Origin: Thermoplasmata archaeon
Lineage (GTDB): Archaea; Thermoplasmatota; E2; UBA202; JdFR-43
Length of the DNA: 6,126 nt
NCBI GenBank assembly: GCA_021163175.1
Contig: JAGGXG010000153.1
Location: 1-6,126 of the forward strand
Reading direction: 5' to 3'
Below are positions 1 to 5,452 of this stretch, in pieces. The position numbers were made by a program, and so were the translations under genes. The notes beneath the pieces were generated by a model, which saw only the letters and a program-made list of their open reading frames with translations, searched no databases and was not told the origin of the DNA. Within the stretch, counting starts at the first letter, position 1. The number at the start of each line of letters is the position of its first letter.

Positions 1-2
1 AA

Positions 3-179
3 GAAGATAAGGCAAGGATAATCGTCGCTCCACTAAGCAACGGCTTCATTTTTGGTCGGGGTAATCAGCAGATCAGCTGGCAGGTAATAAAAAAGGTTGG
101 GAAGGAAGGCATCATAGTCGTTGCCACTCCTCGGAAGCTTGCATTGCTTAAAAATTGCGCGTCGATGGTGATGGAATAA
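3..179 (+). CDS. ATP-NAD kinase family protein, C-terminal fragment (5' end outside window; 3' end possibly frameshifted)
   Basis: Only the last 58 codons are in the window; the reading frame is open to the left edge. The translation contains GFIFGRGNQQIS, then VIKKVG and IIVVATPRKLALL. These are the conserved C-terminal blocks of the ATP-NAD/AcoX kinase family (predicted ATP- or polyphosphate-dependent NAD kinases that make NADP in the cytosol). The open frame ends in KNCASMVME and a TAA. As I recall the family, LxVDTGD and about 20 more residues should follow. That motif can instead be read in another frame, LRVDGDGIN from position 155, so a one-base loss in the A-run at 150-154 is suspected. 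The gene converges on the lipoprotein gene, leaving 19 bp between stops. Family assignment is fairly sure; whether the end is intact is not. Confidence 0.7.
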   Translation, partial: EDKARIIVAPLSNGFIFGRGNQQISWQVIKKVGKEGIIVVATPRKLALLKNCASMVME

Positions 180-198
180 ATTAATGGAAGTTGAACAG

Positions 199-1428
199 CT
201 ACATTATTTCGTCTATTATTTTTTCAAGCTCATTTTCCTGCGTAAGCCCGGGACGGAGATATTGCAATCTTCCATATTTATCGAATATAGCAAGAGTTGG
301 TATCGAAGTTGCCCAAAAGCGATATGAAACTTTGTACTCGTCAATTCCGAATGTCCATTCGTTTATGTGATTGCCGAATGTACTTTTTATTTTATCCACG
401 TCATCACGTTCATCAACATCTATCGATATTATTGTAATCCTGCTTTTTCCATAATGTTGCAATACTTTTTTTAGCTCTGCCATCTGCATTCTGCATGGCT
501 GGCACCATGTTGCCATCATATCAACCAAAACAACTTTGCCTCGATAATCCTTCAAATGCTTGGTTTTTCCATCTAAAGTAACAAAAGCAAAGTCATATCC
601 CCAGATGTCTCCTTTCAATGCTTTATCCATATTCTCCAAGAAATCTTTCAATGATTCAGTTGGATTGTTTGGATCATATACATCATATGTGATAAGACGA
701 TGCAAAATTTCCTTGTTTTCATTTAGAAATATGACTGTCGGGAGATAAGGATAAATTTGGTTGTTATATGTGTAGTAAATATACTGGAATCTGTATTTAT
801 ACAATATATTCGTATTCTTATCGTCACCAACATTTATTTTTATCATCACAAAACTCTTTGATTTTTCAATGACACTTTTATTTGTAAAAAGGTTTGATTC
901 TGTCTGCTGACACAGCCTATGAGAAGAATAATAAAAATACAAAAGCACAGGTTTTCCGGTTTCATTGGCTATCTCCATGCCATCGCCATAATCCATCCAT
1001 AGAATACCATCTTTCTCGCTTACATCAACCTTATACATCTCAACCATGATTTCTTTGCTGCTTATGTTAAAGCTTCTCACAACTTCATTTCCATTTTTAT
1101 CCAGAACTATTATGAGAGGTGTTGAAGAAACATTATATTTGCTCGAGATATTTATTGAATTATTCTGGACTTTTATCATTACGAAATCGTTTGCCAGTTT
1201 GATGATTTTGTCATTTTCCATTTTTTTAAGCTGGGTTTCATTTGAATAGAAAAATAACAAGTGTGGCTTGCCGCTCTCATTAATTCCTTCCTCATAACTG
1301 AGCCATTTTATTTTTCCCTCTGTGTTTATTACATCCATATTGCCATTTTCTTCCTTCTCCTTTTTAACACATCCTGTCAAGGATGAAAGAACCAATATTG
1401 CTACAATAAATATTACCACCTTCTTCAT
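199..1428 (-). CDS. Exported lipoprotein with three thioredoxin-like folds (C-terminal TlpA/ResA-type domain)
   Basis: A 409-residue protein is predicted. ATG at 1428 is preferred over the upstream in-frame ATG at 1446 because it overlaps the thioredoxin stop as ATGA and puts MKK directly before the hydrophobic signal (residues 4-19), which ends in a lipobox LTGC (lipid-modified Cys20). Three thioredoxin-like domains follow. Domain 1 (about 38-132) has the KPHLLFFY strand, but both active-site cysteines are replaced (Glu64, Leu67). Domain 2 (about 142-270) starts ILWMDYGDG and keeps only the second cysteine (HRLC, Cys173). Domain 3 (about 275-409) is a complete TlpA/ResA-like oxidoreductase with WCQPC (Cys309, Cys312) and cis-proline 377 in SIPT. 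It should act outside the membrane as a thiol-disulfide oxidoreductase; electron donor and client proteins are unknown. Many NxS/T sequons fit an exported location. It is co-transcribed with the cytosolic thioredoxin. Confidence 0.88.
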   Translation of the reverse strand: MKKVVIFIVAILVLSSLTGCVKKEKEENGNMDVINTEGKIKWLSYEEGINESGKPHLLFFYSNETQLKKMENDKIIKLANDFVMIKVQNNSINISSKYNVSSTPLIIVLDKNGNEVVRSFNISSKEIMVEMYKVDVSEKDGILWMDYGDGMEIANETGKPVLLYFYYSSHRLCQQTESNLFTNKSVIEKSKSFVMIKINVGDDKNTNILYKYRFQYIYYTYNNQIYPYLPTVIFLNENKEILHRLITYDVYDPNNPTESLKDFLENMDKALKGDIWGYDFAFVTLDGKTKHLKDYRGKVVLVDMMATWCQPCRMQMAELKKVLQHYGKSRITIISIDVDERDDVDKIKSTFGNHINEWTFGIDEYKVSYRFWATSIPTLAIFDKYGRLQYLRPGLTQENELEKIIDEIM

Positions 1429-1817
1429 GTATATCCCCTCACCCATGCTTTCAACACATCATATGGAACCACTCCCACCTGTCGGGCTACGAGGCGACCA
1501 TTTTTGAAGAGAAGCAATGTTGGGATACTCATTATTTTATATTTTATCGCCAGTCTTTTATTTCTATCTGAGTTGACTTTTGCGAAAACAACTTTGCCCT
1601 TCATTTCCTTTGCCAACTTCTCAATCATGGGCTCAATAATCTTGCACGGCTGGCACCAAGGCGCCCAGAAATCTACTACAACGACATCATATTTTGATAT
1701 AATGTCATCCAAATCACCTGAAACATGTATCGGCTTGGAAGGCATCTCAGCTGTTTTTTGCTCACCCTCCATGAGCTTTCTTAACAATCTTTGCCTTATT
1801 TCCTCAAGCTCGTCCAT
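1425..1817 (-). CDS. Thioredoxin (cytosolic) with N-terminal charged helix
   Basis: A 130-residue thioredoxin is predicted. A charged helix, MDELEEIRQRLLRKL (1-15), precedes the fold. The active site is WAPWCQPC (Cys55, Cys58), after the buried strand VVVVDF with Asp49. The cis-Pro motif is SIPT (Pro99), and FKNGRLV with VGVVP form the final strands. It reduces disulfides in the cytosol and may pass electrons on. The frame is open upstream to 2006, but that part lies over the promoter and the divergent gene. ATG at 1817 is chosen because a TATA-like box sits about 24 nt upstream and the characteristic MDELEEIR start falls there; ATG at 1838 (MLPSIHR first) is the alternative. There is no Shine-Dalgarno, so a leaderless mRNA is expected. 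The stop overlaps the lipoprotein start (ATGA), so the two are probably translationally coupled. Confidence 0.93.
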   Translation of the reverse strand: MDELEEIRQRLLRKLMEGEQKTAEMPSKPIHVSGDLDDIISKYDVVVVDFWAPWCQPCKIIEPMIEKLAKEMKGKVVFAKVNSDRNKRLAIKYKIMSIPTLLLFKNGRLVARQVGVVPYDVLKAWVRGYT

Positions 1818-1836
1818 GCGATGGATAGACGGCAAC

Positions 1837-1845
1837 ATATAAAAA
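1837..1845 (-). promoter_or_regulatory. TATA box of the thioredoxin-lipoprotein operon (leaderless promoter)
   Basis: Read on the minus strand this is TTTTTATAT, centred about 24 nt before the ATG at 1817. No ribosome binding site lies between, which fits a transcript that begins at or next to the start codon. The position is inferred from archaeal TATA spacing, not measured. Confidence 0.6.
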
Positions 1846-1849
1846 ATTT

Positions 1850-1867
1850 TGCACAAAAAATGCACAA
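1850..1867. repeat. Tandem repeat TGCACAA with 11-bp period, candidate operator
   Basis: TGCACAA occurs at 1850-1856 and again at 1861-1867, separated by AAAA, so the two copies lie on the same face of the helix. Because TGCA is itself a palindrome, the pair can also be read as an imperfect dyad, TTTTGCA and TGCACAA around a central A-tract. It sits between the two divergent TATA boxes, where one bound protein could affect both. The winged-helix protein encoded immediately to the right is the natural candidate, by inference. Confidence 0.5.
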
Positions 1868-1870
1868 CCG

Positions 1871-1878
1871 ATAAATAT
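1871..1878 (+). promoter_or_regulatory. TATA box of the regulator-nuclease operon
   Basis: ATAAATAT is centred about 23.5 nt upstream of ATG 1898, the same spacing within 2 nt as the other promoters in this window. It is only about 17 nt from ATG 1892 and about 41 nt from ATG 1916. This favours 1898 as a leaderless start. Confidence 0.5.
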
Positions 1879-1897
1879 TGCATGAGTATTAATGAAC

Positions 1898-2230
1898 ATG
1901 GATTGCAAGGAGGTGATGAGCTGTGTATTTGATGTGAGCATGAAAGAGATAGAGTTGTATAAATTTTTAGTTGGGAAAGATGAAATGAAAGTTGAGGAAA
2001 TAGCAAAAGCCCTCAGCAAGGACAGGAGCACAATTCAAAGGAGTCTGAAAAAATTGATGGAATGCATGCTTGTTGAAAGGAAGAAAAAAATAATTGGGAA
2101 AGGTGGATACTATTATACATACAAGGCCATACCTCCATCCGAAGCAAAAAGCTTCGTAAAAGTATGCCTTGAAGAGTGGTATAAAAAAATGGCTGTCGCG
2201 ATAGAAAATTTTGAAGAAGATTTTAAATGA
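1898..2230 (+). CDS. Winged-helix (TrmB/MarR-like) transcriptional regulator with N-terminal cysteines
   Basis: A 110-residue DNA-binding protein is predicted. Numbered from ATG 1898, the helix-turn-helix is about residues 30-56 (VEEIAKALSKDRSTIQRSLKKL). It is followed by a wing with LVERKKKIIGKGGYYYTYKA (58-77) and a C-terminal helix (80-108), probably for dimerisation. The KDRSTIQRSL recognition helix and GGYYYTYKA wing resemble a group of short archaeal winged-helix regulators. Four cysteines (3, 9, 56, 90) are present; Cys3 and Cys9 lie together before the first helix and could sense redox state or bind metal (inference). Starts at 1892, 1898 and 1916 are all in frame; 1898 best fits the TATA box. 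A strong Shine-Dalgarno-like GGAGGTGATG lies inside the gene at 1909-1918. Its stop overlaps the nuclease ATG, so it is the first gene of a two-gene operon and may control its own divergent promoter. Confidence 0.85.
   Translation: MDCKEVMSCVFDVSMKEIELYKFLVGKDEMKVEEIAKALSKDRSTIQRSLKKLMECMLVERKKKIIGKGGYYYTYKAIPPSEAKSFVKVCLEEWYKKMAVAIENFEEDFK
1909..1918 (+). promoter_or_regulatory. Perfect Shine-Dalgarno-like motif inside the regulator's 5' end
   Basis: GGAGGTGATG matches the archaeal anti-Shine-Dalgarno almost completely but overlaps the in-frame ATG at 1916, which is too close to serve it. The next in-frame starts (GTG 1934, ATG 1940) are about 17-23 nt beyond it, which is too far. It may simply encode Lys-Glu-Val-Met, or it may modulate initiation on a leaderless mRNA. 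Confidence 0.4.
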
Positions 2231-3219
2231 ACGAGCTTGGAGATAAAATGGAATTTGTTTCAGCTGGAGATATTGAGAAATATGCATATTGCCCCCTTTC
2301 CTGGTGGTTGAGTAAGGAGCATAAAAGTGTTCATAAAAATGGGGTGAAAAAGCATTTTGAGGCTGGAAAAGAGCTTGAGGAAATAAAAAGAAAGGAGGAA
2401 AAAGTCAGATTGTATGAGAGGTTTGTTTTATTGATTTCTGTGGCAGCAACTGTAGCTGCCCTTATAGGTTTATCCTTCCTATATGGTAAAATGGAAAAAA
2501 CATGGAATATCTTTTTTATCATTCTCTCATTTCTATGGCTTTATAATTCTCTTTTCTTTTTATATAAAGCTGGAAAATCAAGCATCTTAAAACCGAGATA
2601 TGAGAAAATAATTCTTCTATCATCGGTAGGAGCAATAATGATTGCCACATTTTCCATAGTGTTCTCACTTCCTCCGAGCCCCGAGATTGGGCGGTTCATT
2701 GAAATACTTGCATTCTTGTGGGTGGTTTCAGCCAACCTCATTTTTTATCGCACCCTGAATATTTCAGAAGAAATTGTTGAGAAGAAAATAAAATATGCTC
2801 CACTGGAAGGAGAAATAGAATACATTGGAAATTCCAAGGAAGGAAAAGAAATGGAATCACAAAAATATGGATTGAGGGGGAAGCCGGATTATGTCGTAAA
2901 AATTGGAAATGATTACATTCCAGTTGAAGAAAAAAGCATGGGGTCAAATCATCCGAGATTTTCTCATGTTATGCAGATAACAGCATATTGCATGATAATA
3001 GAAGATGTGTATGGAAATGCCCCTCCATATGGTATTATCAAATATGCCGACCACCAATTTAAGATTCCGTATGAGGAAAGATGGAAAAATATGGTTATAA
3101 ATATAAGGAAAAACATGCTAAGGGACAGAGAAAAAGGCGAGGCTCACAGAAATCATAACAACCCGAAAAAATGCGCGGGCTGCTCCCGCCGCGAGTATTG
3201 TCCGGAGAGGCTTGCTTAA
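2227..3219 (+). CDS. Membrane-embedded Cas4-like Fe-S nuclease (PD-(D/E)XK, RecB family)
   Basis: A 330-residue protein whose Cas4/RecB-like nuclease is split by a membrane module. The N-terminal part has the Cas4-type first cysteine in YAYCP (Cys22), then a charged segment with His43. Four hydrophobic helices follow (about 64-86, 93-113, 126-148, 156-175). The basic loop between helices 2 and 3 (KAGKSSILKPRYEK) predicts both nuclease halves on the cytosolic side. The catalytic core follows: RGKPD (Asp221), PVEEK (Glu234, Lys236) and QITAY (Gln250, Tyr254). Three more cysteines (316, 319, 325; CAGC then EYC) complete a 4-Cys set expected to bind a 4Fe-4S cluster. All core residues are present, so DNA cleavage activity is likely; the substrate is unknown. 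ATG 2227 overlaps the regulator stop as ATGA. ATG 2248 has a better ribosome site (GGAG at 2239-2242) and is an alternative start. No cas genes or arrays are nearby. Confidence 0.85.
   Translation: MNELGDKMEFVSAGDIEKYAYCPLSWWLSKEHKSVHKNGVKKHFEAGKELEEIKRKEEKVRLYERFVLLISVAATVAALIGLSFLYGKMEKTWNIFFIILSFLWLYNSLFFLYKAGKSSILKPRYEKIILLSSVGAIMIATFSIVFSLPPSPEIGRFIEILAFLWVVSANLIFYRTLNISEEIVEKKIKYAPLEGEIEYIGNSKEGKEMESQKYGLRGKPDYVVKIGNDYIPVEEKSMGSNHPRFSHVMQITAYCMIIEDVYGNAPPYGIIKYADHQFKIPYEERWKNMVINIRKNMLRDREKGEAHRNHNNPKKCAGCSRREYCPERLA
2239..2244 (+). promoter_or_regulatory. Possible ribosome binding site for an internal nuclease start (ATG 2248)
   Basis: GGAGAT lies with GGAG 5 nt before ATG 2248, which would give a protein starting MEFVSAGDIEKYAYCP. 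Many Cas4-like proteins begin shortly before the first cysteine, so this start is as plausible as the ATGA-overlap start at 2227, which has only weak purines upstream. Confidence 0.4.
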
Positions 3220-3220
3220 A

Positions 3221-3451
3221 TTACTTCAATTTGAGTTTTCTTTTTATGTTTTTCAGGGCTGTTTCAACCCTTTTCTTTCTTATTCCTTTTTCTTCTTCAA
3301 GTTGAGCCCTTATTTCATCGAGCCTTATTTTTATTGCTTCCAGCGAAAATTCTGCCACACTTCTGTATCTGTATCTTGGATTTGCAAGAATGGTTTTTCT
3401 TATCTCTTCATGCAATTCTTTTGGTATCGAAACTGTACTGTATTTTACCAT
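3221..3451 (-). CDS. Ribbon-helix-helix (CopG/Arc-type) DNA-binding protein
   Basis: A 76-residue protein is predicted. The strand YSTVSIP (4-10) is followed by helix 1, KELHEEIRKTIL (11-22), a turn with NPRYRYRS, and helix 2, SVAEFSLEAIKIRLDEI (31-47). This is the classic ribbon-helix-helix fold, which dimerises and contacts DNA through the N-terminal strand. The remainder (48-76) is a highly charged, Lys/Arg-rich helical tail. Regulatory target is unknown; it could be an autoregulator, a global regulator or an antitoxin-like protein, but no toxin-like partner lies next to it. It converges on the nuclease gene with a single base between stop codons. It has its own promoter 22-29 nt upstream of the ATG, with no ribosome site, so a leaderless mRNA is expected. 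Confidence 0.85.
   Translation of the reverse strand: MVKYSTVSIPKELHEEIRKTILANPRYRYRSVAEFSLEAIKIRLDEIRAQLEEEKGIRKKRVETALKNIKRKLKLK
3236..3253 (+). terminator. Candidate oligo-T terminator after the nuclease operon
   Basis: Three runs of 4-5 T (3236-3239, 3241-3245, 3249-3253) begin 17 nt after the nuclease stop, and more T-runs follow. Archaeal RNA polymerase terminates at such tracts without a hairpin. The same bases encode the Lys-rich tail of the convergent ribbon-helix-helix protein, so the T-richness may be incidental. Confidence 0.35.
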
Positions 3452-3472
3452 ATTGTTTTATGCCCTTTTCCC

Positions 3473-3480
3473 ATATATAA
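3473..3480 (-). promoter_or_regulatory. TATA box of the ribbon-helix-helix gene (leaderless promoter)
   Basis: TTATATAT on the minus strand is centred 25.5 nt before the ATG at 3451. There is no Shine-Dalgarno in between. It lies in the 43-bp gap after the surface-protein gene, so the small gene can be transcribed independently. Confidence 0.65.
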
Positions 3481-3494
3481 TTTACGGCGAAAAT

Positions 3495-5417
3495 TTAGGT
3501 TATTTTTATCTCAACCTCATTTTCTTCTTCTGCAATCCATGGCAACTCTATTTCCACCTCGCCACCAACAGGAATTGTTACGCCATCTATTCTATTCTTC
3601 TCCTTTCCATTTACAACGATGGAAATACTTTTATCCACTGCATCCGCCTCTCCTTCGTTTCTTATTCTTATCTTTGTAATGACTTTGTTTCCTTCTCTCA
3701 TCTCTCCTTCATGCTCGTATTCCATTTTAAGCAATGGTTCTGGCTCACGCAATGTGACAAGGAAATTCAATCGCTCAGCTTTTCCAGTGCTTGGAGAAAC
3801 AACAACATTTATCGATGCCCATTCATCAAGAGGGGCATCTTTTGGAACATTCACAAACAACTTTATCTCTGCCTCTTCTTTTCCATCAAGAATGAGTTGC
3901 TCCCTATCAAGCTTTGCAATCCATTTTTCAGGCAACTTACCCTCTATTCCAATCTTATATTTTATTTTGTTTTTCCCTCCTTTCAATTTTTCAAGTGGAT
4001 TCTTTATTTTTATCACAAACTCCGCCGTCTTTCCAGGCGTCACTTCAGCAACTCTTTCTTCTGCTTCCATCATAACAGTCCTCTTTGAAACCCTTCCAAG
4101 TAAAGCAGCTATCACAAGCAGAGCAACAACGCCAAGAATGAAAAGAATATATCCAATGAGATACATTTTGTTGCCTTCTCCGCCTGATGAAGGCGTAACT
4201 ATATAAACAACTTTGACTGAACACTTGGCACTTCCATTAACATCGTATTTTATTGATTTAGCAAATAGTGTGACATCATTTATTGTTCCATTTGTGGCAT
4301 TCAACGGAATGGTAACATAAACATTAATATTCTTGCTTTCTCCGCTTCCAAGCGTTATTTGATTTTCTTCCAGCATGCTCTTCCATGCACTTTTTACACT
4401 CAATGAAAACGTGTCTTCCAGATCGCCAGTATTTTTAACCACAAAAGGAATCTTTACCTTATCTCCTGGCTCTCCCGTTACAGTTTTTTCTTTAGCTGTA
4501 ACCTGAACGCCATGCTTATATGCAACCACGCTCGTATTTAGCCATATTGAATACGAACCTTTGCCTGTGCTTGCCGTGATTGTTATATTCAAATAGTCGC
4601 CGGGCTTCGCGTCAGGCGGCGCCCTCACTTTTATTTTTGTGAAATTGAAATAGTTTGGCTGGATTTTTACGACAGACGGCATCTCTATGCTCCATTTGTT
4701 GCCCGTGTAGTTGGAAGAAAGCTGCACATCTTGCTCCACTGATGCATTGTTGTATATTATAAGGCTGTACTCAGCTTCTCCACCAGGCTTAACTTTTTCA
4801 TGCCTGTCATAGCATTGTATATAGATACCTCCTCCAGAAATGTTGAGGGGTATTTCAACGAATGAAGGAGCATCGAGAGAATCATAAAGGATGTTGGTAG
4901 CGAAGAAAGGAGCAAGCGTGCTGAATGGAAAATATGAGAACATATCAATGGCTTTTTCAACCTTTATTCCAACTGCATGCCCAGCGGGTATCACATAATC
5001 AACATTGTTTATGACGAATGTTTTCGTTTTCACTGTGTGATTGGATAGATAAATCAATGGAGTTACCCTTGATGATGAGATAACATCTGCATTTCCATTA
5101 TAAACATCGAGTAATGAAACTTTTATGAATCTTAACTGGAGCGGAAGAATGTCAGGCATTATAAAAAATGCCTCTATGTATAAGGTAGCTCTAACGTCTC
5201 CCTGAATTCCTGCATCACTTTGAAAGGGCGTTGTACACCACACGCCATCAGATTCCTCAAGTTTTAGAGAAGCAACATATGGCAAAGAGGGTGAGGAAGT
5301 ATCCATTAATTTTCCCATGCATGAGCTGTTGCTGGTATCGTGAAGATAATAATTTGTGGCTCCAGCGCTAATTGATGCAAATATTAATAATGAGATTGAT
5401 ATCGCAACTATTTTCAT
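3495..5417 (-). CDS. Surface protein with jelly-roll-like and NEW3/Ig-like domains and one central transmembrane helix
   Basis: A 640-residue protein is predicted. Residues 1-20 form a signal peptide (hydrophobic 3-15, likely cut after SAGA). Residues about 25-195 are all-beta and resemble a galactose-binding/PepX C-terminal-like jelly roll (VSLLDVYNG, IPAGHAVGIKV). Two NEW3-type Ig-like domains follow (about 198-299 and 302-408; signatures VKPGGEAEYSLIIYN, GEPGDKVKIPFVVKN). One transmembrane helix lies at 419-441, followed by GRVSKR. After it come a third NEW3-like domain (about 449-556) and a CARDB-like domain (about 557-640). Eleven N-glycosylation sequons and four cysteines (33, 61, 202, 399) all lie before the helix and none after, so the C-terminal third is probably cytosolic. 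Such COG1470-like proteins are common archaeal surface proteins of unknown role; ligand binding or scaffolding is an inference. The ATG has a TATA box 25.5 nt upstream. Confidence 0.8.
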   Translation of the reverse strand: MKIVAISISLLIFASISAGATNYYLHDTSNSSCMGKLMDTSSPSLPYVASLKLEESDGVWCTTPFQSDAGIQGDVRATLYIEAFFIMPDILPLQLRFIKVSLLDVYNGNADVISSSRVTPLIYLSNHTVKTKTFVINNVDYVIPAGHAVGIKVEKAIDMFSYFPFSTLAPFFATNILYDSLDAPSFVEIPLNISGGGIYIQCYDRHEKVKPGGEAEYSLIIYNNASVEQDVQLSSNYTGNKWSIEMPSVVKIQPNYFNFTKIKVRAPPDAKPGDYLNITITASTGKGSYSIWLNTSVVAYKHGVQVTAKEKTVTGEPGDKVKIPFVVKNTGDLEDTFSLSVKSAWKSMLEENQITLGSGESKNINVYVTIPLNATNGTINDVTLFAKSIKYDVNGSAKCSVKVVYIVTPSSGGEGNKMYLIGYILFILGVVALLVIAALLGRVSKRTVMMEAEERVAEVTPGKTAEFVIKIKNPLEKLKGGKNKIKYKIGIEGKLPEKWIAKLDREQLILDGKEEAEIKLFVNVPKDAPLDEWASINVVVSPSTGKAERLNFLVTLREPEPLLKMEYEHEGEMREGNKVITKIRIRNEGEADAVDKSISIVVNGKEKNRIDGVTIPVGGEVEIELPWIAEEENEVEIKIT

Positions 5418-5422
5418 TAAAG

Positions 5423-5439
5423 ATGAAATATTTTTTCAT
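5423..5439. repeat. Short inverted repeat between TATA box and start of the surface-protein gene
   Basis: ATGAAA (5423-5428) and TTTCAT (5434-5439) form a 6-bp dyad with a 5-bp spacer just upstream of the expected start site, abutting the TATA box. It could be a repressor site at the core promoter, but a 6-bp A/T-rich dyad also arises easily by chance. Confidence 0.3.
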
Positions 5440-5446
5440 TATATAG
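5439..5446 (-). promoter_or_regulatory. TATA box of the surface-protein gene (leaderless promoter)
   Basis: CTATATAA on the minus strand is centred 25.5 nt before the ATG at 5417, in the 35-bp gap after the PhoU gene. No ribosome binding site is visible. The gene therefore has its own promoter although it lies in the same direction as phoU. Confidence 0.65.
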
Positions 5447-5452
5447 TTATTT

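Noticed and set aside
219..224. Oligo-T run as terminator of the ATP-NAD kinase gene
   Set aside because: A single run of six T inside the convergent lipoprotein gene is too weak to call, although archaeal termination there cannot be excluded.
1429..1446. ATG at 1446 as the start of the lipoprotein (MGEGIY first)
   Set aside because: The ATG at 1428 overlaps the preceding stop as ATGA and places MKK directly before the hydrophobic segment, as in normal lipoprotein signals.
1818..2006. Extension of the thioredoxin frame upstream to an ATG at 2006
   Set aside because: It would run through the divergent promoter and into the winged-helix gene, and the extra 63 residues look like low-complexity antisense sequence, not a signal peptide plus domain. 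ATG 1817 has a well-placed TATA box.
2227..3219. Part of a CRISPR-Cas adaptation module
   Set aside because: No cas1, cas2 or repeat array is present in the window. The membrane insertion and pairing with a winged-helix regulator point to a stand-alone Cas4-like protein.
3221..3451. Antitoxin of a toxin-antitoxin pair
   Set aside because: The fold fits, but neither neighbour resembles a toxin (no RelE, PIN or MazF features), and the gene is transcribed alone from its own promoter.
3212..4206. Plus-strand open frames of 155, 232 and 195 residues
   Set aside because: They are antisense to the ribbon-helix-helix and surface-protein genes and are Phe/Ser/Leu-rich, as expected for the complement of Lys/Glu-rich coding sequence. 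No recognisable domain or start signal was seen.
5418..5452. Intrinsic terminator for the PhoU gene
   Set aside because: The short dyad is not followed by a T-run on the minus strand, and it lies in the next gene's promoter.
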